DNA of 64,000 nt from Diploscapter coronatus. Its lineage: Eukaryota; Nematoda; Chromadorea; Rhabditida; Rhabditidae. Below are positions 33,831 through 57,308 of the stretch, one piece after another (within the stretch, counting starts at the first letter, position 1; the number at the start of each line of letters is the position of its first letter). The stretch spans positions 43,423,201-43,487,200 of the forward strand of contig OZ038422.1 in NCBI GenBank assembly GCA_964036155.1. Reading direction: 5' to 3'. The notes below the pieces were generated by a model. The model searched no databases. It was not told the DNA's origin and saw only the letters and a list, made by a program, of their open reading frames with translations. Position numbers and translations under genes: made by a program.

Positions 33831-36800
33831 ATGATGCCAGATGACGGGAGTGGTGGAAAGCCGCCTGAGAGCCGCTGGGCCTACCTGCTGCAGCCGATCA
33901 AGGACCTGCAAGACGCGTTCAAAATCGATCTGCAGACCATTCTCGAGGAGTACGACAAAGCGCTCGAGGAAGTGGATGTCTCACAGGCACAGGGTGGAGC
34001 TGACACAAGGCAACAGGACAGAAGTGGCACGTAAGATCTAAACGAAATACGAATATCGCATGCGTCCCTCAAAACCTTGCCCTCCTAGCACACGAATCAT
34101 CCCCATTCATGAATTTTCAACTTCTTCTTGATTTATGAAAACTAACAAGTGAGCAATTTTCAGAGTGGATTTCGCGGAAGCAGCCCTGTTCGTGCGCGGC
34201 GTGACAGGCATCTACACGACAAAGACGGTGGCACTGCACACAGACTCGACCCAGCTGATGGGATATCTGATGGGCAAGGGCAGGGCGGACACGACAGTAC
34301 TCACAGGTAATGCAGATCGGAGATTGTTCGGAATCAACTACTCTCCTTTGTCCTTCAAAAACACTTTTGTAGAGGAATGAAGGGGTACCCGCAAGATAAA
34401 TCGTTGCGCTTGCATCTCTGCAAAACACATTTTCAGAGACAATCGAGATTAAATCAAGTCAGCTTATTCCCAAACATAATTATTTTGGCCCTCGATATTG
34501 GCAGCTAACAAACTACTATAGTTGTCAATGACTTTTTCTTATTTCTCTTTCTATATTCGCTACCCGTCCTATCTATTGACAAATACAGGCGTCTGTGACT
34601 GTCATCCGTCTGTAAATACAGAGAGCCAATTATTTCTCGAAGCATTTTTCCTCTGCCTTAAAACTAATAAAATTAACTTGCAGCTCTTTCAAGGAGTCGT
34701 CGTAAACCTGCACAAAACCGGGAAATGCGAGTGCTGACGGAGGACGACTGGACGCAGGAGAGGAAGCTCTGCCAGCCCATGGATCTCGTCAAAAGTGAGG
34801 ATAAAGGAAATATGAATTCGGCAGAATGAAAATTGGATGACAGCGAAATTTTCCTGAATCTCTTTCCAATCTGCTCTATTCTATCTCTCGTGCTTTGCAT
34901 TTCCTTGCTAATCCATTAGTGGTAAAGAAACATTTCAGCGCACGTCCCCTCGGTTGAGTCTCTGATCGAGCCGATTCCCGTGGAGTTTGTGTCGCTGATG
35001 AATGCAGAGAAGACGCAGTTCGTGTTGCAGGCAGCCGAGAATTCGAAGCAGCCCGTGGGCAACATCGACGACTTCAGAATCAATCGACTCGTTCCTGACG
35101 TCTCGGTTGGTTTAGTGGTCTATTTGGGAATAACTAACTGGTGTATTTATCCTTATTAGAACGAAATGTGATCACAAGAAAATAGTGTGCAAAAATGCGA
35201 GTCTTTACGATCACATCAGAAACTCATTTTTGCACTATTTTCTTGTGGTATTACTAATTTTATTAATTACCTTTTGTGAAGATGGGAGAAGGTTGCTCAG
35301 GCCTCTCCCACTTTTGAATATTATCTCTTCAGGTTGCGACATTTCCGAATTGCCAAAAATGCAAGTTTTCATAAAGATTTTCTCTATTTCCAGGGCGTCC
35401 TGTTCCTGAGCCATTTGTCCAAGCAGATACACCTCAGAAGGCAGGGGTATGACTTGACTGCAAAAGCCGGGTGATCAGCCCCATAGTTTGTTACTACCTT
35501 TCGTTCAGAATAATAAATTTCGGTCTTACCGAAACTTTCGAAAAATGAATAAAAAATGTTTTCTTCCAGAAAAAAAATCTTCAAGTCCTAACGCCAACAT
35601 GACCAGAAATGTTTAATTTTCTAACTACTTGCTCACTTAACACGAAAGAATTTTGAACTGGTTTTTGGCACTCAATTGATTCAAGGAGTTTATCTTTATC
35701 TAAACACTGAATATCTCTTCACACTTTTATACTCTTTATTATCTATGAGATGAATGTTACCTCTTTATCAGGGCTCTAATGTCGGTGCGAAGCTTTCCCT
35801 CGCCGCACTCTCTCCTCTTCTTACGCTATTTTCATTCCGCGGTTCGCACCAGCGTCTCTACTCTTCCCTCTAGGCAGTGTTCATCTTATAGATAATTGAG
35901 AGTACAACCCCTCGTTTTGCAAAGAGCTGAGTTTTCAATCTCTAGGTATGACTTCGACATGAGCGATTCGGAAGACGAGGGGGAGAGCGGGAGGCAGACA
36001 AGGACAGCCAAAGAGGAATCGCTCAGTGCATCTCCGATGCTGCCCGATCCTCTCAATTCTGATCCGGTATGGCAAAATGACCCTTTTCTCGACAATAGTT
36101 GCAAACTGGTTGACAAATTCTAATCAGAAAATGATTGAACATTTCCAGAGAATGGCTAAGCTCGTCTGCAAGACGGACCAGGTGCTGTCAACCGGTTCTG
36201 GTCACGAGCCTCCAACGAACATTCCCGAAACGTCGCTACACCAGCAGCATTGGGAGGACCCTTACGGTAATCATTTCTTCCATACAGAATGAATAGAAAA
36301 ACAATGCCGACCTTCGAAAAAACAAGTGAACAATTTTTAAAACATTTAGTTTTTAATGTTTAGATGACGATCCTGGCTATTCCGGAGGTGGATGTGAAGA
36401 TGAGCCGATCGACTCGGATACTGTATCAGATCTGCTCTCTGAGAATGCTAGAAGACAGTCCAACGCACTCAGCATTCTTGACAGAAGGTGAGAAAATTGA
36501 TGAACGACAGCTTGTAGCTTCAAAAATTTCCAATTCACGTTTTCAATGTTCCGAAATGTAGTCTCTTACCAAAGTGATTTGCAGGAGTGAATTGAAGCTG
36601 ATTTCCATAGTCGAAACGAAGAACTACCGCCACTCATCCAGAAGGACGATAGAAGAAGGATTGGAAGAAGAGACGCAAGAGGTCGATGAGGAGGAGAGGA
36701 GGGAGGCCAAACTCACTCTGCAGAAGTACTACTTGCTCAATGCGGTAAGTAGAGCATCATTTTCTAGGAGAAGAACATGGAAGACTTCATCTTTACGAGA

Positions 36801-39800
36801 TCAGGAATGTTAGCGGTGGACAATATTGCCCTGTTCTATTTTTTCACACCACAACAGAGATGTTCACACATTTTGCATCCCTCCTCTCCTATGTCCCGCT
36901 CTCGCTTTTTCATCTGCTATGGTGCTATTTAATTCGGGAAGATACCATACGCTTTCGCAGCAACAAAAAAGAAAAAAAGGGAATGAAAGATATAGAGCAT
37001 GGGAAAAGAGAGGCGGGGCTCGTGCAAAAGCGAGTTGCAAAGAGTGTGCATCGTCCTTGTTTTTGGCATGAAAATAATACTGCGAAATTTTCCACCCTGC
37101 ACTGCACTGTTAACACTTCTGGACGAGGTGATGCCTTCTTACACTTTTTTGCAAACCACTTAAATTTATTTCAGTGGACATTCGAGGAGATTATGAGCAC
37201 CGAATTCCATAACCCTATCTTCGCCTTCTACGACGATTCTGATGAAGTAAAATTCTCTGATTTCTAAAAGAAATGATTTCGCTAGTTTAGGAAACGAGAC
37301 AAGAAACTGCAGAGGAACGCAAGCCACCACCGAAACTGAAGGACTCGACAAATTGCATCGACACACAAGCCACGGTAAGCGAATTTTCTTTGGGCACCAT
37401 TCTTAGCCAAACATATGATATTACTTTGACATTTTTGGTTGAGAAGGATCGGAAGTGCAAAAATTTGCACGGTTCACTTTGGAGTAAATGTCAAGGGAGA
37501 AATATGTAAAATTTGGAAGGATGTGTAAAATCACGTATTTTCTTTCTTCCTGATTTTGAGATTCGGTATGACGAAAATAATATTTTAGGTTGAAAGAAAG
37601 AAAAAGAAGGCAGAGAAGATCGCTGATACAGTCGAGTTGCTGAAATCGACTCCGAGGGCGGCGAACAGGCAGACGAGGCAGGGTAGGGGACTGAATGCTG
37701 GCAAAGCCTTTCAATGGGTAGGCACTCCTAGTCTTACAGAATGCTTGTCATCCTACGTCTTCAGCAACAGAAAGCTCTTCTTCCTTTGATGGGAAAATCG
37801 TCGCTTGCCAAGATCCAACAGGAACTCAAGGTCCAAGCCAAGAAGAGCGCCGAGTTCTGCTTTCTCGGTGAGCGAACATTGATCTCGACATACTGATTCA
37901 TGTTTATTAACAAACGACCTGAGTAAAATCAGAAAATACGAAAGGCACAAAAATCGATTACCGTAGTCTTGAGCCGAGCTTTCCTTATCTTTATTTTTCA
38001 TTATTACCGTTTCCATCAACAAAGACACTGTATGATTAGGAATTTTTCCTCTACAAGAGGATGCCTTGTTAATGAGGTTATTTCGATTTGTCAATGCACA
38101 TGATATTGAGCTGGCAAGATAGTTTCAATGCTTTGTCAAATGAACTGAACACACTGGATTTGCAGATCACGAAGACATCTTCGAGCGAATGCGCTCCGTG
38201 TTCATCAGCGATCCCACCGATACCATGTCCGACATCGAAAATCTGTCCCAGTCCCAATTGGGTCAGAAATTACGAATTCTTTATTTTGATTTTGGAAAGT
38301 TCACGAATCTAGACTTCTTTGTCTAATAACTGAATGTCCAAAGAATTCTTCATAAATACAACTTGATCTTTTCCTGCTAATTTTATCAAAATTTGCCTTT
38401 CAGACGCTCTGCGCCTCGAGGCCAAACAGGAGGCGATTGAATTTTGGCAGCAGAAGACAAAACGCAGATGGACAAGGCAGATCGAGCAGAAAGTCATTCG
38501 AATTCTCCAGGCGAGTCATTCTCACATAGACAGAGTTTTAGTTTTGAGAAATTCGGATTAGGGATTGAATATCGTGCTCACGCCATTATCCGGTGTTGTA
38601 ATGAGCGCGCTCTAACCTTAGAACTCCTGCACCAATCGAGAATGAATGTGACATCTTTCTTCGCTAAAAGGGAGAATGAAGAAAAGGAGACAACATTCCA
38701 TTTTGACTAGTGCAGAAGTTTTAGAGTTGAAGCGCTCCCATTTCAGCGCTAAATACTAACGGCGAACACGATATTATTACAAGCGGAAACCGGAATAAAA
38801 ATTAGTCATACCTCTGAGTTCTGAGTTTTTCAGAATCGGAATTTCAAACATTCTTAGTTATTTTTATCTTCCCTAGAGATATATCAACTTTGGAAATTAG
38901 CTTCAAAATGATTTATTCTAAGGGGATCATTATCCACCTTTTTCTAGGATTGCTTGAATCGAAATAGTGACGATGAATCGCAATTTGGAGGAAGTGATAA
39001 GGACAATGACTATGGAGCTGACGATGAAATGGATGGAGGAGCCGGATACGAAAATGAGGTTGGCTATTTTTATCATTATTTTGCTTCTAGAGAAAATTTC
39101 TAGTTTGTATCAAGAGAAGGTATTTGTAGAGGAGAAAACCTGGCCAAACTTTCTGAAAATTGGGTTTATCTATTGAAAGAGCGTTCCAGAAATTTCAATA
39201 AAAATGAGAAGAATATGTTTTGCAGTACGACGAGCCTCACCAGCAATACGAACCGAGCTCGTCCGATTTGAGACAACTCGACGACTCTGTCAGGCAACTC
39301 GTCGAGACTCTCCACCACGCACAGCGTCCTACCATTGACGGTCTGCATCTTTATGGGATTCCTGCTGAAGTTTACAAGAATATTTCAGAGATGGAAGACT
39401 GGCCACATGGGGATTTCTACGACGACCCGAATTCGGAGTTCGGCAAGGAAGAATTCAAACAAACCGTCCGAAACTTCCGCAGGAGGTACTGAAATTGGAC
39501 GAGATTTTTTAAAGGCTTGGAGAGGATAAATTCAGATTCATGCAATACTTTGGCACGACAGAGACAACGATGGCTGGCCGAATAGCCGAATGGGAACACA
39601 AAATGGACAGGTTTCTGGAAGAGGAGGAAAGACGGTACGATAATTATGTCTTTTCATAATTTTTGAATGTTTTAAATTGAAGAAATGCACTCTTGGAGGA
39701 AACTTTCAATGAATCTCTAATTTTTAGCCGCCCGTTCGACATCGCTGTGTACCGCGACAAAGTTCTGCAGAAATTCGACGAGCCGGGAGATGTCAAACCA

Positions 39801-40579
39801 TTCAGTCAGGTTGGAAAATGCATTTTGAATTTAATTCCAAAAAATTCGAGATTTTGGCTAATTCAGAAATGAACTATTTTCGAGCAAACCAAAGTTCGAG
39901 TGGAATTAGCGAAATACTTTTTCATTGTCCAGTTAGATGGCGCCAGGTGTGAATGAAAATTCGCAATATCGCGTGAAGGAGTATACACGGAAGTGCAGAT
40001 TAGTCGTCGAGTCGCAATGAAATTTTTCTTACTTCATTGTTCTTTCCGCGATTGATATTTGCCTCACTCTGCGTTATAGCGTATTTTCATCCACACTTGA
40101 TCTCTTTTGACTGAATCAATAATTTGTTGATTTGTTTTTCGAAACATTTCAAACTGTCAAATAGAAATAGACATTCATCTCGATTGATTCCTCGTTGTTT
40201 CAGTTGGTCTGCAGCAGCGATGCATTCGACTGCAGTCGTTGTTTCTTCGCGGTCCTGCAGCTCATCAACCACTCGGTTTTCCGCATCCAATCCATCCACG
40301 ACGATAATGGCAAGTCATTTTTAGTTTCCCTTTTATCGGATAACTTTTTTTTATGATCGAGAGATAATTTTTCAAGTTCATTAGTGTTTCTAGTTACATA
40401 GCTTTTCCTTATCTTCACTTCTCCATCAATTTATTGTGGATCACTTCTACAAACCTAAAAAATCTAATATTTGCATCATCCAGTTATTCTGTTAATTTTC
40501 AGAAGGCGAACAGGAAATTTTCATGGAACTGAAGACTCGCAATCAGGACGCGATACGCATTGCACTCGAGACCGAGTGA
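33831..40579 (+). CDS. NCAPH2: Condensin II complex kleisin-side subunit H2 (NCAPH2/KLE-2)
   Basis: Twenty-one exons: 33831-34030, 34164-34306, 34684-34794, 34939-35105, 35394-35446, 35946-36066, 36149-36266, 36364-36487, 36585-36744, 37175-37246, 37291-37374, 37589-37717, 37765-37867, 38166-38261, 38404-38510, 38948-39058, 39226-39485, 39536-39634, 39728-39809, 40204-40309, 40503-40579; 840 aa, all phases consistent. The N-terminal block RWAYLLQPIKDLQDAFKIDL followed by VDFAEAALFVRGVTGIYTTK matches the H2 N-terminal domain. The middle is acidic (DDDPGYSG, DKDNDYGADDEMDG) and basic (ERKKKKAEK). The C terminus (CSRCFFAVLQLIN to the stop) fits the winged-helix end that contacts the SMC head. 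Condensin II acts in mitotic and meiotic chromosome compaction. Introns 15 and 20 use GC donors. The ATG follows TTTCAG by three bases. Confidence 0.88.
35171..35248. repeat. Hairpin in NCAPH2 intron 4
   Basis: CACAAGAAAATAGTG(TG)CAAAAATG and its reverse complement CATTTTTGCACTATTTTCTTGTG flank a ~32-base spacer. One arm has two extra bases. It is a small inverted repeat inside the intron 35106-35393. Confidence 0.75.
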
Positions 40580-41496
40580 GTGAATGAGTGCATGCGAATT
40601 GCTACTCGATCGACAATATGAAATCACATTTGCTGTTTGTAAATAAATGCGCTCCCAATTGCCCGAACCCACTATTGTGAAACGGATATTTGAGTATTGA
40701 GTTAACTAAAGGAGGCAGTCAAGGGAGAGTCCAGCCACTTATCTCATGTATTATTTTATACTGGACTCTCTTGAACTCATGGGTAGGGTATTGCGATTAC
40801 TTGATGGTTTAGAAGAGAGTTGCCCCTCGTGAATCAGCAAATTCAATCTTTCAATTAATAAACCTTTCGTCCCTTAACATTCTGTATTATCTTCGGCATG
40901 AGTTCATTAGCGCATAATTAACTTCAAATTTTGCTTATTTACAGTCAAATGGTGGCTATTTTCATTATTCACTTTTTTCTTCGCCTGCAAAATGCAGATA
41001 TTATTCTCTTACTTGCATATTACATTGTGTTCATTCTTACGGGTTTTTTTCCTCCTCAAAATTGCAATTCAAATTTATTGTTCTGTGCGAAAGTGTTGCT
41101 CAATTAAAATTCCAAGGCAAATTTATTCGATAAATATTTATTTACTTATTCGTTCGAATAATCGAGAATCACTTAGTCGTTGATGGTGTAAACTTCAAGG
41201 TTTCATGCCTGAGTTAACTATCGACTTGAATCGTGAGGTTTCTTCTCCTTTCTCTTTGCATTTCGCCTCATTCCGCCCCGCCCCCGTTTGCCTGTCCTTT
41301 CATGCCAAGGTGAAGGAAAGGGATTCCAGCCTTGCATTTCTGCATTGCTGCTTGTCGATTCCGCGTTCGTTTACATTTCTCCAAATTGTTCGATTTATTG
41401 ATTGACTATATCGCTTGCAGAAATCGAACCAAGGAGGATATCGATTGATTGATTGATTGGAATTGAAACAGAAGGCGACAGACGCAGAGAGCAGAC
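40580..41496. other. NCAPH2 3' region and AP-1 gamma promoter
   Basis: Holds AATAAA hexamers near 40642 and 40856, an imperfect hairpin at about 40725-40775 (GGGAGAGTCCAG against CTGGACTCTC), a C-rich stretch near 41275 and a TTGCAG acceptor at about 41415-41420, upstream of the AP-1 gamma ATG. No coding exon was seen. Confidence 0.45.
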
Positions 41497-47590
<6,094 letters not shown>

Positions 47591-48802
47591 ATGCTGCAAT
47601 GTATGTTGCTGAGAGACAGTAAGGAAGAAGGATAAGTTGCTCTGCATTGTCATTTTCTTTTTCGAAATCTCCGTCACATTTCCAACCATTGCATTCTTTG
47701 AACAGATCCAAATTATTTCTTCCCTTTAACATTTTCAGGAAAGATGCAGAATAATTAGTTTTTCTTATCGATATCTGCTGACTTTCTGAACCTGAATAAG
47801 AAGTAAATATACTATGTCTCTTCGAGTAATTTAGCACAGTTCTGGGTGCCTCCTAATATAGTCCCCATTTATAATCTATGAAGAGTAAAAAAATCAAAGG
47901 AAAGTTTAGCGAATATTTTAAAAAGTAATTTGTGCTTTCATAGAAAACAATTGGAAAAATTAGTTTTTATTCGGTTTCCCAGTTGGTAAATTTCACAAAT
48001 GATTATTTATTATCTTTTTCTCCGTTGAGTAATTTCTAGTAATCTTTGAACAATGGCCTGATATGGCCTTTTCCCATAAAATTCATAATTTAGATAATTT
48101 ATCGTCGTTTTTCCATTGTGATATTCGATTTTTTGCAGCTCTTCTAACTTTCGAACTGTGAGTTCTTATCAATTTCTGCAGGCTTAGAAGGGTTTCATTT
48201 ATTATCTTCCGATCGTCTGTAACTTTATCTCAACTTAAATATTGAGATAATTTTACAGCCAAGATTTTTTTTATTTCAAGCCATTTCTTTTACTTGGTCA
48301 TTTTGAATCTTTTCTTCTATTTATTGTGTTGAAATGCGATATAATTACTCAACTTTATGATTTTTGTCTCTTTTCCTAATAAATCATCCTCTTTTTCCGT
48401 TTTAGTACATTATCATCCAATTCAGCTTCATTTGGTTGTGATAGTGAATGGAATGTTTATCATCATTTATTTATCTTCCATTATTTGTTCCCTCTTTCCC
48501 CTTCTCCCTTCTTCATTGTTAATGACATACACTTTTATTGCAATGTGATTCTTCTCGTTCTTATGGTATTTCATACGAATTGGAAAACAAATACATTTTT
48601 ACTCCATTTTGTGAGGAAACATGAGAGCACGAAGGGTTTGAAGCCCATCGATTACCTTACTAATTCTTTTTTCATTACACACTTCCTATCGGTGATTCAT
48701 CGCTTTCGCTTCGAAAGTGTATTGGCTGAATTGAATGCCGATGACTCACTACTTTATTTATTGAATTTCAACAACATTTATGATCCTTCCAGATTTCAAC
48801 GG
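47591..48802. other. AP-1 gamma 3' region and GBA2 upstream region
   Basis: T-rich sequence with an AATAAA near 48378. A long open frame over 48485-48792 runs into GBA2 exon 1 but its translation looks non-coding. CTTCCAG (AG at 48791-48792) precedes the GBA2 ATG by ten bases, as expected for a trans-splice site. Confidence 0.4.
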
Positions 48803-54234
<5,432 letters not shown>

Positions 54235-55616
54235 CAGAACAGAATGGTTACGGTATCCATTCTGTATCGTGCATACATACACGGACTACCTCTGCATTCT
54301 ATTCATATTTATATTTCAATCATTACTGATTCTATCACTTCTATCTTTTCATGCTAACTTCACAAAATCATATAGGTTTGTAAGGCACGAGGTACTCACT
54401 GATGAATAGATAATATTTGTGAAATCACTCATGATAGTTAGTGATGTATAGAAGCTAATAATTTTCAGCAAAATTCTAGATGAATTATTTTTCGATGAAT
54501 TTCAAATGATTATTTACTGATTCGTTGATTTGCCATATTTTTATTTTCTAAGGAAGCCACACTATCTTTTTGCTAGAAAAAAGTCCAAATAGGAACATCA
54601 TTAGAGAGCATTATCCATAGCTAAAGAAGTCTAATGACATGTGATATTTTCTTCGAAGTTCTTATAATTCAGTGAATAGGCAATATATGAAATGTGAAAA
54701 TTAACTAGGCACGCATTAATAACGTTTGATGTACCTATTTCGAGAATTGCTTTCTCATGGGTTAACTGATAATAGGCTAGGATCTTCTAGAAATTAACTG
54801 AAATATTCATTTTTCTAGAAATATTTGTCCGAGTTTTTTATGATTATTTTGATTTTTGACTGGTCAAAGAATCGAACTTAGCGATGTGGAATCAATCAAA
54901 ACCTTGTGCAATTTGTGCAAATTCATGGCTTCTAAATGATGAGACATCAAAATGAAGTAGTTTTTTTCATTCGTGATAGGATTGATCCTCACAGAAATAT
55001 GAAAATTAGAAATGTACTAAAGATTAAACCACAACTTTTCACGAATGAATAATATTATTTTTCAGAATACGATAATAATTTTATTCTCATATATAGAAGA
55101 TCTGTGAACTATTGCATGCTTCGCTCATATTCAATTTCATTTATTAATTGCTTAGCGCCCTTCTTTCGTATAATTCATTTATTGCGTCTCATTTCTGCCT
55201 TTACTTGTCTTCTGTTCATTTTCTAGTCCAACTCCACAATTTAGTGATGCTTCTCCCGTTTCTGTCGGATATTCATCTAAAATTGGAAACCCAGGCGTCT
55301 AACTCATTTTATCGAACACAAAAACATGCAGTCGAAAACTATTCCTCATTAATAATTCATACCTGAACATTGAAGAATTTTGACTGCTTATCCATAAATT
55401 ATTGAATACAACGATAATGAAGCTATGCATATTCTGATGATTGATTAGTGTAATGTAATTTCTGTGATTTGTGAGAAAATGCTATATTTGGACAATAAAG
55501 ATTTCTAATAAGTCAAAGCTGTATTGTTGAAAAGAAAGAATTATGGTAAAACTGCCACAAAGTAGTGTCTAGATTTTTCTCCTTGAAAATACGAATTATT
55601 TTAATTCAGCAACAAA
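54235..55616. other. GBA2 3' region and GBA2-BOLA3 spacer
   Basis: No exon supported in 1.4 kb. The only convincing AATAAA before BOLA3 is at 55494-55499, about 110 bases upstream of the BOLA3 acceptor (TTAATTCAG, AG at 55608-55609). If used, GBA2 has a 1.26 kb 3' UTR and the pair is spaced like a nematode operon. Confidence 0.4.
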
Positions 55617-56372
55617 ATGCTATCTTCCGGAATCCGTCACTTCGCGCGAAGTCTTTGTTCAGCTGCATCGAAAGGCGAGAAATTGCTGGAGTCGGAACTG
55701 AGGAAAGGCATCGAGGGAATCAAGCATGTCAAAGTCGAAGATGTTTCAGGTAAGACAAAAATGCCTATCAACTTGCAGTTGTATTGATTCATTTTCGATT
55801 TTTTCTAATTATTCAACTTTTTGAATTCCAAGATAAGTAAATGCAACTTCATTATTAGAAATCCTGCCTAGATTTTACGTTAGATACGAAAATTTACAAT
55901 TCGTTACTACAGGCGGATGCGGCGCGAGCTACGCGATTCAGGTCGAGGCGGCCAGTTTCAAAGGACTCACCAAAGTTCAACAGCACAGAAAAGTCACTGG
56001 TATGCGTAATTTTATAGAAAAAAAACGTATTTATTCTTTGAAAGTACAATATAGTTTCAATCAAAAATATCACATTTACAATGATCAGATCATGAAAAAC
56101 ATCACTCGAATTATTCAGAAATCAAGTTGAAAGGCCCCAATTTTGCACACAAATATGTGTAATTTGATGAAATATGCTCCTAAAATCATCAAATACAATT
56201 GTTTATCATTTGATTGTGAATTGAAGAATTGTAGAAAAATTCGATACTTAATTCAATCTAAAATTCTTCACTTCACAAATCAGCAGAAGTATGAAATGTA
56301 ATGTTTATAGACACACTGGGAGAGCACATCAAAAACATTCACGCAGTGACGATCGTCACCAAGGCTGTTTGA
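55617..56372 (+). CDS. BOLA3: BolA-like protein 3, mitochondrial iron-sulfur factor
   Basis: Three exons (55617-55749, 55913-55999, 56311-56372) give 93 aa. The first ~20 residues (MLSSGIRHFARSLCSAASKG) have the Arg/Ser, no-acid character of a mitochondrial targeting sequence. The BolA fold follows: VEDVSGGCGASYAIQVEA with the conserved Cys, then KGLTKVQQHRKVTDTL with the conserved His, and LGEHIKNIHAVTI. BOLA3 works with GLRX5 and NFU1 to deliver 4Fe-4S clusters to mitochondrial enzymes such as lipoate synthase. The ATG is seven bases after a trans-splice-like acceptor. An AATAAA is at 56577-56582, about 200 bases after the stop. Human BOLA3 is 107 aa, so this is slightly short but complete. 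Confidence 0.95.
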
Positions 56373-57308
56373 GCGTTTGAGCAGAAATCGATCAGCTAAC
56401 GAATATTCGTCACCTAGTTCATATGATTAGATAGCATTTCAGATAGGATAGTTAAAAATTGCTCCAAATTCATACGAGTTCTATTTACAGAAATTGTTGA
56501 GAGTTGCATAACATTATAGTTCCATAGGTAGTTTAAAAATAATTATGCAACTTGCAATTACATATGTAGAAAAGTGAATAAATTATTTAAAGACTATATA
56601 ATGGAATATTTAGATTTGTGTAAAAACATGCAGATAAGACAATTGATTTTGTCCTACGCATTTCTTCCTGTCTTCAATATTTCCGTATGGAATTCTCATT
56701 TTCTATCCCAGAACGACTCGAGTATTTGCGCGTGTCTTTCGGGAGCAATTCGGAAGTCCACTCGGACAGTCTCAGATCGAAAACTAAAACACAGCATATT
56801 TCGTTGCAAAAGTTGCACGAATTCCACCAGGCTTATGTTTTTCATTGCAACATAAAATATCCATTTCGTTTCCGGCGAATTCGAAGAAACGAATCGAAAG
56901 TTCAACTCAAATATTCAACAGAAGAAAAAATTCTCCTCAACTTCTTGGGTAATTCACGACATGAAATTCTCGCGATACGTATATTAGTGTGATGAAAATA
57001 CTTTACTCTCATTTACATTTCAAAAGGTGCGAAATTTTTATGTCGTAAAAGTGTCAAATCTTATTTTTTTTCAAAAGTACTATTTTTATTTGTCGGCAAC
57101 AGCAATACAACGGCCAGACCTAGAAAGCATTTAAGTCAGACTAAAAAATAAACGAGTAAGTCGCATGATCATCCTGACTTAAGCCCTTCCTAGGTCTGAT
57201 GACGGCACGATCTTTATTAATAGCACTTCATTTAAAGAAAGTCCTGCAGTCATTTTGTAATTGCCTGATTTGTCAGTCTGCCAGTCTGACATAGTTGTGG
57301 TTATAAGT
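56373..57308. other. Intergenic region after BOLA3
   Basis: Contains the BOLA3 poly(A) signal (56577-56582), a hairpin at 57115-57198 and a 101-codon open frame at 56687-56992 (plus). The opposite strand is also open at 56696-56905. Neither has a recognisable domain or clear splice context, so no gene is called. Confidence 0.4.
57115..57198. repeat. Inverted repeat downstream of BOLA3
   Basis: CAGACCTAGAAAGCATTTAAGTCA is matched in reverse complement by TGACTTAAGCCCTTCCTAGGTCTG about 35 bases later, with two short mismatch blocks. It is probably a small MITE. Confidence 0.6.

Noticed and set aside
48485..48802. Long open frame continuous with GBA2 exon 1
   Set aside because: The upstream part is T-rich with no domain, and a strong acceptor with a following ATG sits at 48791-48805, so it is read as non-coding leader.
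56687..56992. 101-codon open frame downstream of BOLA3, with an open frame on the opposite strand too
   Set aside because: No recognisable domain, no splice context, and both strands open suggests chance; kept only as a note.
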